DNA from: Paractinoplanes abujensis
GTDB taxonomy: Bacteria > Actinomycetota > Actinomycetes > Mycobacteriales > Micromonosporaceae
Reading direction: 5' to 3'
Assembly (NCBI RefSeq): GCF_014204895.1
Contig: NZ_JACHMF010000001.1
Coordinates: 6,324,001-6,388,000 of the forward strand
Length of the DNA stretch: 64,000 nt
Both the position numbers and the translations under genes were made by a program. Positions 58,515 to 64,000 of the stretch are shown one piece after another. Each line of letters begins with the position of its first letter. Within the stretch, counting starts at the first letter, position 1. The notes below the pieces were generated by a model. It worked only from the letters and a program-made list of their open reading frames with translations. It had not been told where the DNA came from and searched no databases.

Positions 58515-60163
58515 CTCTCCGGACGGGCCCGCCGGGGCAGCAGGAACGACAACCCGAAGGCCAGCGCGAGCAGCAGGAACGACACCCCGGTGGTCAGGAT
58601 CGTCGCGTCCTGGAAGCCGGCCCGGACCTGCTGCCCGGCGTACGCCTGAAGCTCCGGCCCGCCCGGCGAGGACGCCTGACAGCTGGGCGGCGTCACGTCG
58701 GGGTCGTCCTCGGCCACCCGGTCGCGCAGGCAGGCCCGCAGACCCCGCCCGGTCTCGAGCTGCTGGTCGCCCGGCACTCCGGCCGTGGTGAGCACCGAAC
58801 GCAACTCGGCCGACGAGTCGTCCACATGCGACGTGACTTGGCCGGGCAGCAGCGCGAAGAAGATCGTGCCCAGCACCGCGATGCCGAACGCGCCGCCGAG
58901 CTGCTGCACCGAGGTCAACGCCCCGGCGGCCGAGCCGGTCTCCTCGGTGTCGACCCCGGCCAGCACGATGTTGAAGAACGGCGCCATCGCGAGGCCCATG
59001 CCCGCGCCGATCAGCACCAGGGCCGGGATCAGCCGCCACGGGGTGATCGACGAACCGGCCAGCCACACCGTGAGCATGAAACCGGCCGTGCCCGCCATCA
59101 TCACGCCCGTGCCGGTGAGCAGCAGTTTGCGGCCGAACCGCTCGCTGAGCCCGGAGCCCGCGGCGACGAACCCGGCGACCGTGCCCAGCGCCTGCGGCAG
59201 TGTGGTCAGGCCGGCCTGGAGCGGCGAGTAGCCCAGCCCGATCTGCAGATAGAAGGTGAAGATCAGGCCGGTGCCGATGAGCGCGGCGAAGAACACCATG
59301 CCGACCGCGAGCCCACCGCTGAACGCGCGCTTGCGGAACAGGCTCGGCGTGACCAGCGGGTCGAGCCCGCGCCGCTCCCGGCGGCTCTCGTAGATCGCGA
59401 ACAGGCCGAAGACCACCAGGCCCGCCGCGAGCAGCACGAAGCACCAGGTCGGCCAGCCCAGCTCGCGCCCCTGCACCAGCGGGAAGAGCAGCAGGAAGGC
59501 GCCGGCCGCGGCCAGCGCCACGCCCAGCCAGTCGAGGCGGGGCGCCCGTTCGCTCTTGAACTCGGGCAGGAACTTCAGCGCCCCGAGGACGGCGAACAGG
59601 CCCAGCGGCAGGTTGATGAAGAAGATCATCCGCCAGCCGGAGCCGAAGAAGTCGGCCTCGACCAGCCACCCGGCCAGGATCGGGCCGCCGACCGACGACA
59701 GGCCCATCACGGGACCGAACGCGCCGAACGCCTTGGCCTGCTCGGCCGGGGTGAACATCTGCTTGATCATGCCGAGGCCCTGCGGCAGCATCACGGCGCC
59801 GAACAGGCCCTGGACGGCTCGCCCGGCGATCAGCTGCCCCGGGGTCTGGGCCAGGCCGCAGCCCAGCGACGCGAGCGTGAAGCCGGTCGCACCGATCAGG
59901 AACAGCCGGCGCCGGCCGAAGATGTCGCCCAGGCGGCCGCCGGTGAGCAGACCGATCGCCATGGCCAGTGTGTAGGCGGCGCCGAGCCACTGGATCAGGC
60001 TGATCGACCCGCCGAGCTCGGCCCGGATGGCTGGCCCGGCGATGTTGGTGACAAGCGCGTCGAGGAGGTCCATCACCTCGACAGTGAGGATCACGAAGAG
60101 CGCGACCCAGCGCCAGCGGTACGGCGTCCGCTGTTCCGCTGCGTGCTCGAGCACGGCGTCCAT
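58511..60163 (-). CDS. DHA2 family MFS exporter
   Basis: This 550-residue, 14-helix EmrB/QacA-type exporter shows VMDLLDALVTNIAGPAIRAEL, GGRLGDIFGRRRLFLIG (motif A), GRAVQGLFGAVMLPQGLGMI and GGPILAGWLVEADFFGSGWRMIFFINLP (motif C region). A ~65-residue external loop sits before the last helix (DDPDVTPPSCQASSPGG). ATG 60163 has GGGAG upstream; an upstream extension to 60409 reads through the operators and is rejected. It is divergent from a TetR gene; three operator copies lie between. The substrate is unknown; multidrug or secondary-metabolite export is likely. Confidence 0.92.
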   Translation of the reverse strand: MDAVLEHAAEQRTPYRWRWVALFVILTVEVMDLLDALVTNIAGPAIRAELGGSISLIQWLGAAYTLAMAIGLLTGGRLGDIFGRRRLFLIGATGFTLASLGCGLAQTPGQLIAGRAVQGLFGAVMLPQGLGMIKQMFTPAEQAKAFGAFGPVMGLSSVGGPILAGWLVEADFFGSGWRMIFFINLPLGLFAVLGALKFLPEFKSERAPRLDWLGVALAAAGAFLLLFPLVQGRELGWPTWCFVLLAAGLVVFGLFAIYESRRERRGLDPLVTPSLFRKRAFSGGLAVGMVFFAALIGTGLIFTFYLQIGLGYSPLQAGLTTLPQALGTVAGFVAAGSGLSERFGRKLLLTGTGVMMAGTAGFMLTVWLAGSSITPWRLIPALVLIGAGMGLAMAPFFNIVLAGVDTEETGSAAGALTSVQQLGGAFGIAVLGTIFFALLPGQVTSHVDDSSAELRSVLTTAGVPGDQQLETGRGLRACLRDRVAEDDPDVTPPSCQASSPGGPELQAYAGQQVRAGFQDATILTTGVSFLLLALAFGLSFLLPRRARPES

Positions 60164-60178
60164 TTCACTCCCTTGGGA

Positions 60179-60230
60179 CGAACGGTGTTCGTTGGTTACG
60201 AACACCGTTCTACTGGCGAACGGCGTTCGC
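60179..60230. promoter_or_regulatory. Three tandem TetR operators
   Basis: CGAACGGTGTTCG (60179-60191), CGAACACCGTTCT (60199-60211) and CGAACGGCGTTCG (60217-60229) have centres 20 and 18 bases apart. The first two also form a 13-base-arm perfect inverted repeat (60180-60192 / 60198-60210). They fill the gap between the exporter and TetR genes. Confidence 0.8.
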
Positions 60231-60251
60231 GTCAAAGTAGTTTTGCTGGCG

Positions 60252-60965
60252 ATGACTGAGCTGAACTGGCCACCCGGCCGCCGACGCCGCGCGCGGCCCT
60301 CGAAGACCCCGCTGACCAGGGAAGAAATCGTGCGTACGGCACTTCGGCTGGTGCAGGCCGAGGGTATCGACGCGGTGAGCATGCGGCGGCTCGCGGCCGA
60401 GTTCGACACCGGCCCGGCCAGCTTCTACGCCCACGTGGCGAACAAGGACGAGCTGCTCCAGCTGATGTTCGACGAGATGTGCGGGCTCGTCGACATCCCC
60501 GAGCTCGACCCGCCACGCTGGAAGGAGCAGGTCAAGCAGCTGGCCCGGGCCGGGCACGCGGCCATGGTGGCGCACAACGACCTGGCCCGCGCCGCGCTGG
60601 CGACGATTCCGAGCGGCCCCAACGCGCTGCACATCTCGGACGCGATGCTCGGCATGATGCTGGCCGGCGGCATCCCGCCCCGGATCGCCTCGTGGGCGAT
60701 GGACCGCATCTTTCTCTACATCACGGCCGACGCGTACGAATACTCGATCTGGCGGCGGCAGGCGCAAGGCGCGGGTAAACAGACGTTCATCGACACGGTC
60801 AGCGCCGGATATCTCGAATATCTGCGCGAAATACCGGCCGAGGTCTATCCGAACGTCGTCCAGCACGCGGAGGCGCTGGTCGGAGGGGGTCCGGAAGCCC
60901 GCTTCGAGCTCGGCCTGGAACTGCTGGTGGACGGTTTGGACAAGTACGCGACATCCGAGTCCTGA
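60252..60965 (+). CDS. TetR family repressor (TetR_C class)
   Basis: This 237-residue repressor has a basic N-terminal arm (PPGRRRRARPSKTPLTREEIVRTAL) leading into the helix-turn-helix AVSMRRLAAEFDTGPASFYAHVANKDELLQLMFDEM. The C-terminal ligand-binding domain spans ~85-237 (HISDAMLGMMLAGGIPPRIASWAMDRIFLYITADAYEYSIW). It probably binds the three CGAAC operators and controls the divergent exporter. ATG 60252 has no strong ribosome site, but the basic arm argues for this start. Confidence 0.9.
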   Translation: MTELNWPPGRRRRARPSKTPLTREEIVRTALRLVQAEGIDAVSMRRLAAEFDTGPASFYAHVANKDELLQLMFDEMCGLVDIPELDPPRWKEQVKQLARAGHAAMVAHNDLARAALATIPSGPNALHISDAMLGMMLAGGIPPRIASWAMDRIFLYITADAYEYSIWRRQAQGAGKQTFIDTVSAGYLEYLREIPAEVYPNVVQHAEALVGGGPEARFELGLELLVDGLDKYATSES

Positions 60966-61019
60966 GATCCGTCGATATCCCTAGTAGGTGATCGACCGTC
61001 CCATGTTGATACTGGGACC

Positions 61020-62576
61020 ATGGACGGCGAGATCGCGACAGGGGCGCGGCTGCCGGTGCCGGTCACCGTGTTCGGGCCGCTGCACCTGCTGGCGCGCCGG
61101 GTGCACCGCCTGGCCAACACCGGCCACGGTCACGAGGCGCTCGAGGCCGCCGACGCCTACCTGGCCATCGCACACGCCGTCGGTGACGACCGCTCGGTGC
61201 TGTTCCTGGTGCAGGGCCAGATGTACGCGAATCTCTACATGGGACGGCTGTCCGAGGCGGTCGAGCTCGGCGAGCGGCTGCTGCGGCTGCACCGGGCCGC
61301 GGGGTCGGTGCTCGGCGAGGCCAAGACGCTGTGCGACCTGGCCCAGATCGACGTCCTGGGCGGACGATACTTCCCCGGCATGGGTCGCCTGGCCCGCGCT
61401 GCCGTGCTGCTCGACCGGCCCTACACCGACGGTGAACGGCGGATCTCGGCGTTGTGCTCGTTCGCCGAGGCGGCCACGGCTGCCGAGATGTACGAGATCG
61501 CCGCGACCACGTACGACCGGCTGACCGTCACCCACGCCGGCTTCCGGCTGGTGCACGCGGCCACCCTGCTGCACTGGGGTCTGCGGCTGGCTCACGTGGG
61601 CCGGCCCGACGAGGCCACGGCGCGGTTGCGGCGCAGCGCCGAGATCACCCGGCAGCAGGTCGAGCAGCGCCCCGACGACGTGGTCGCGGTCGCGATGCTG
61701 GCCCTGGCCCTGGCCAAGCTGGGCGACGTGATCCCGGCCGAGAAGCTCGCGCGCGAGGCCGTGATGCCGCTGCGGCAGGCCGAGAACTACCGGTACGCCC
61801 GGATGGCCCATCTCGCCCTCGGCGTCAGCCTGCGTGCCCAGGGCAACCTGGTCGAGGCCCGTACGGAGTTCGTGGCCGCCCGTGAGCTGTGCGGGTTCGG
61901 TCCCAGCCCCGACGAGAAGCCGATCATCCGGTTCGAGCTGGCCCTGACCGCGCTGGCCACCGACGACGGACAGGCCGCGCGCGACATGTTCGACGTGGTC
62001 GAGGGTCAGACCCGCGAGCTGTGGCGGCTGCGCGAGCAACGGCTGGCCATGCTGCGCCAGGCCCGGCAGCGCGAGGAGTCGGAGGCGGCCCGGGCCCGGG
62101 CCGAGCGCGAGGTGCTGCGCGACCCGCTCACCGGCCTCGACAACCGGCGCCGCTTCGACCTGCTGATGCAGCACATCGACCGCGGCCGGGTGTCCGGGCC
62201 GCTGGTGCTGCTGATCGTCGACGTCGACCACTTCAAGGCCATCAACGACGCGTATTCCCACGCCACCGGGGACCGGGCGTTGTGCGAAGTGGCCCGGATC
62301 CTGCGCGCGCACTGCCGGCAGGACGACATCCCGGTGCGCTACGCGGGCGACGAGTTCACCGTCTTCCTGCAGGGCGACCTGGCCGTGGGCCGGGAGGTGG
62401 CCGAGCGCATCCGCGCCGCGGTGGCCCGCACCGACATCGTGCCCGGTGTACGCCTGACCGTGAGCGTCGGCCTGGCCGAGCTGGGCCAGGGGATGTCCGG
62501 CGAGACGCTGTTCCGCGAGGCCGACGACCGCCTCTACGCGGCCAAGTGGAGCGGCCGCAACACGATCGCGTCCTAG
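61020..62576 (+). CDS. TPR-GGDEF diguanylate cyclase-like protein
   Basis: This 518-residue soluble protein has residues ~30-330 as TPR-like helical pairs (HEALEAADAYLAIAHAVGD, GRLSEAVELGERLLRLHRAAG, RPDEATARLRRSAEI, GNLVEARTEFVAARELC). A coiled linker (EQRLAMLRQARQREESEAARARAERE) follows, then a GGDEF domain (DPLTGLDNRRRF; active-site sequence RYAGDEFTVFL at ~442). AGDEF replaces GGDEF, a variant found in some active cyclases, so activity is likely but unproven. No I-site RxxD is evident at the usual place. It stands alone downstream of the TetR gene. Confidence 0.88.
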   Translation: MDGEIATGARLPVPVTVFGPLHLLARRVHRLANTGHGHEALEAADAYLAIAHAVGDDRSVLFLVQGQMYANLYMGRLSEAVELGERLLRLHRAAGSVLGEAKTLCDLAQIDVLGGRYFPGMGRLARAAVLLDRPYTDGERRISALCSFAEAATAAEMYEIAATTYDRLTVTHAGFRLVHAATLLHWGLRLAHVGRPDEATARLRRSAEITRQQVEQRPDDVVAVAMLALALAKLGDVIPAEKLAREAVMPLRQAENYRYARMAHLALGVSLRAQGNLVEARTEFVAARELCGFGPSPDEKPIIRFELALTALATDDGQAARDMFDVVEGQTRELWRLREQRLAMLRQARQREESEAARARAEREVLRDPLTGLDNRRRFDLLMQHIDRGRVSGPLVLLIVDVDHFKAINDAYSHATGDRALCEVARILRAHCRQDDIPVRYAGDEFTVFLQGDLAVGREVAERIRAAVARTDIVPGVRLTVSVGLAELGQGMSGETLFREADDRLYAAKWSGRNTIAS

Positions 62577-62607
62577 CCTCGCTGCCGCCCCGGTTGTCAA
62601 TCAGGCC

Positions 62608-63159
62608 TCAGTTCGGCTGCACGATCTGCGAGCGGCCGCTGTAGAGGCCGCGGGAGCCGTCGAGGCCGCGCGGCGTGTCCGGGGCGTCCAGCCAGACCAC
62701 GTACGCGGCCCCGGACTTGAGACCGCTGATCGTCGTGCCGGCCGTGCATTCGGCACCCGTGGTGACCGTCTGCCATTGCGGCTCGGGCTGGGCGCCACTG
62801 ACCAGCTCCTGCGGCACGGCGGCGACCCGGTAGCGGTTGCCGAACCGGTTGGGCCACTGCACGGTCAGCGAGCCCCTCCCTACTGTCACGATCATCGGGA
62901 TGAAGACCCGGCCCACGTCCTCGTTCCAGGCCACCGCGCAGGCCGAGCTCGTGGGCAGGAACGACACGGGCGGCAGCCCGGGCCGGGGCGTCCCGGTGTA
63001 TTTGCTCACCGCGCTCGACGTGGGCCGGCCGGGCTCGACGTTCACCCAGGCCGGGCCGTCGGCGGCGGTGGGGCTCGCGCTGCCCGACGGCGTCGAACCG
63101 CTCCCGCAGGCGCTCAACAGGAACGGCAGCATCACGACGAGGACCGGTCCGCGGCGCAT
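62608..63159 (-). CDS. Small secreted lipoprotein
   Basis: This 183-residue lipoprotein has lipobox LLSAC with Cys18, then a Gly/Ser/Pro linker to ~45. A small beta-rich domain follows with AVAWNEDVGRVFIPMIVTVGRGSLTVQWPNRFGNRYRVAAVPQELV and GTTISGLKSGAAYVVWLDAPD; the latter segment resembles the end of a fibronectin type III-like fold. Two cysteines (AVAW region and TTGAEC) may pair. No function is recognised. It is downstream of the LacI-type gene on the same strand, 31 bases after its stop. Confidence 0.7.
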   Translation of the reverse strand: MRRGPVLVVMLPFLLSACGSGSTPSGSASPTAADGPAWVNVEPGRPTSSAVSKYTGTPRPGLPPVSFLPTSSACAVAWNEDVGRVFIPMIVTVGRGSLTVQWPNRFGNRYRVAAVPQELVSGAQPEPQWQTVTTGAECTAGTTISGLKSGAAYVVWLDAPDTPRGLDGSRGLYSGRSQIVQPN

Positions 63160-63190
63160 ACCCCTCCCTTCGGCGCGAAAGGGGACGCGC

Positions 63191-64000
63191 TTAGCCCGGC
63201 ACGGGGCCGGTCGTCCCCCGTACCACCAGACGGGGTGGAATCACCATCTCGCGGTGGGCGATGCGGGTGCCGTCGATCCGCTCCACGGCCCGCGCCACGG
63301 CCAGCGTGGCCATCGTCTCGATGTCCTGCGCGACGGTGGTCAGGTCGATGTGCGCGAGCCGGCTGAAACTGCTGTCGTCGTAGCCCACGACGCTGATGTC
63401 GCCGGGCACCGCCAGCCCGTGGCGTCGCAGCACGTCGAGCAGCCCGGTCGCGCCCAGATCGTTGAAGACGGTCACCGCGGTCGGCGGGTCGGTCAGCAGT
63501 TCCCGCGCCGCCCGGGCCCCGTCCTCCTCGCCGAAACCCCCGTTCACGACCTTCCCGTACGCCTCCAGCCCGTGCCGCCGCATGGCGTCGCGATAGCCCT
63601 GCCGCCGTTCCGCCGAGGCCAGCCAGCGCCCCCCGTCGACGTGCGCGATGTTCCGGTGCCCCAGCGCGACCAGGTGGTCCACGGCCAGATGCATGCCCCG
63701 GGCGTCGTCGGTGCGCACCACGTCGACCTGCCGCTGCCGCACGGCGCGCATCATCGCCACCACCGGCAGCCGCCCGGCCAGCGTGGCCAGCTCACTCGCC
63801 GGGATCTGCGGCCCGAGCAGCACCAACGCCGCACACCGGTCCTGCAGCAGACCCGAGATCGCCGTACGTTCGTCACGGCGCGGGGTGACCGCGCTCAGGG
63901 TCAGCTCGTAGCCGATCCGCTCGGCCGCGTCGTAGAGCCCGGTGAGCAGGTCGTCGTGGAACGGATGCTGCACCCCGAAGACGACGCCGAGCAGCCGGCT
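63191..64000 (-). CDS. LacI family transcriptional regulator (N-terminus beyond the window)
   Basis: This is the C-terminal ~269 residues of a LacI/GalR regulator; the DNA-binding head lies outside the right edge. The periplasmic-binding-protein fold is clear: LLGVVFGVQHPFHDDLLTGLYDAAERIGYEL, AALVLLGPQ, VVRTDDARGMHLAVDHLVALGHRNIAHVDGG, QGYRDAMRRHGL, TAVTVFNDLGATGLLDVLRRHGLAVPGDISVVGYDDSSFSRLAHIDLTTV and LVVRGTTGP at the end. It is a sugar-responsive repressor by family; its target is not in view. Confidence 0.9.
   Translation of the reverse strand, partial: SRLLGVVFGVQHPFHDDLLTGLYDAAERIGYELTLSAVTPRRDERTAISGLLQDRCAALVLLGPQIPASELATLAGRLPVVAMMRAVRQRQVDVVRTDDARGMHLAVDHLVALGHRNIAHVDGGRWLASAERRQGYRDAMRRHGLEAYGKVVNGGFGEEDGARAARELLTDPPTAVTVFNDLGATGLLDVLRRHGLAVPGDISVVGYDDSSFSRLAHIDLTTVAQDIETMATLAVARAVERIDGTRIAHREMVIPPRLVVRGTTGPVPG

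Noticed and set aside
1..64000. CRISPR arrays, insertion sequences, tRNA or rRNA genes, attachment sites
   Set aside because: I looked for regularly spaced repeats, transposase motifs, tRNA cloverleaf/CCA ends and rRNA landmarks and saw none.

Overview
The window is very GC-rich DNA with GTG starts, four-base start/stop overlaps, a SARP-type giant regulator, ECF sigma/zinc anti-sigma, MMPL and DHA2 exporters and polycysteine leader logic. All of this points to a chromosomal segment of an actinomycete, most likely a Micromonosporaceae member of the Actinoplanes type (inference; no rRNA or tRNA gene is visible).

Layout. 1-4.6 kb: the end of an MFS exporter with a divergent TetR gene, a MarR gene, a small unknown gene, an orphan CdiA-type toxin C-terminus with its immunity gene, and an APC permease. 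4.65-9.55 kb: a polyol-type ABC uptake operon with a zinc dehydrogenase and a DeoR regulator. 9.8-15.5 kb: two GGDEF-EAL proteins, a broken aminoglycoside-phosphotransferase-like gene and a Nudix hydrolase. 15.6-38.3 kb: a large surface-glycan island (below), interrupted by a GNAT gene and an MMPL exporter with its two-component system (20.2-25.1 kb). 38.3-46.2 kb: a quinone-reductase-like enzyme, a DHA2 exporter, an LD-carboxypeptidase, a pseudo-receiver LuxR protein and a SARP/AAA/TPR regulator. 46.4-53.9 kb: a YtfQ-R-T/YjfF-type sugar ABC system with a secreted GH2 enzyme carrying two AbfB (arabinofuranose-binding) domains. 53.9-56.4 kb: an ECF sigma/anti-sigma pair and a secreted neprosin-domain protein. 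56.5-58.5 kb: a long non-coding stretch ending in a probable leaderless polycysteine leader peptide, then cysteine dioxygenase and rhodanese. 58.5-64 kb: a DHA2 exporter and TetR regulator with three operators, a TPR-GGDEF protein, a small lipoprotein and a partial LacI regulator.

The most interesting system is the glycan island. All six enzymes for CMP-pseudaminic acid are present: pseH-pseI at 15.6-17.1 kb and pseB-pseC ... pseF-pseG at 32.1-38.3 kb. Next to each half lies a copy of a two-gene module: a protein with QHGW, HGWEG and YGDPM motifs (candidate pseudaminyltransferase) and a methyltransferase-fold protein with an atypical SAM loop. Divergent from pseB is a tightly overlapping six-gene operon: acyl carrier protein, short-chain dehydrogenase, AMP-forming ligase, LuxE-like acyl-protein synthetase, LuxC-like acyl-CoA reductase and a polytopic GT-C-like membrane protein. 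Together these suggest that the cell makes an activated nonulosonic acid and a reduced or ACP-bound acyl group for decorating a surface polymer or flagellin. The link between the acyl operon and the sugar is inference from position only.

Functions are assigned by reading motifs, not by database search. Operator calls are based on visible symmetry. Several start codons are choices between alternatives, as noted per gene.
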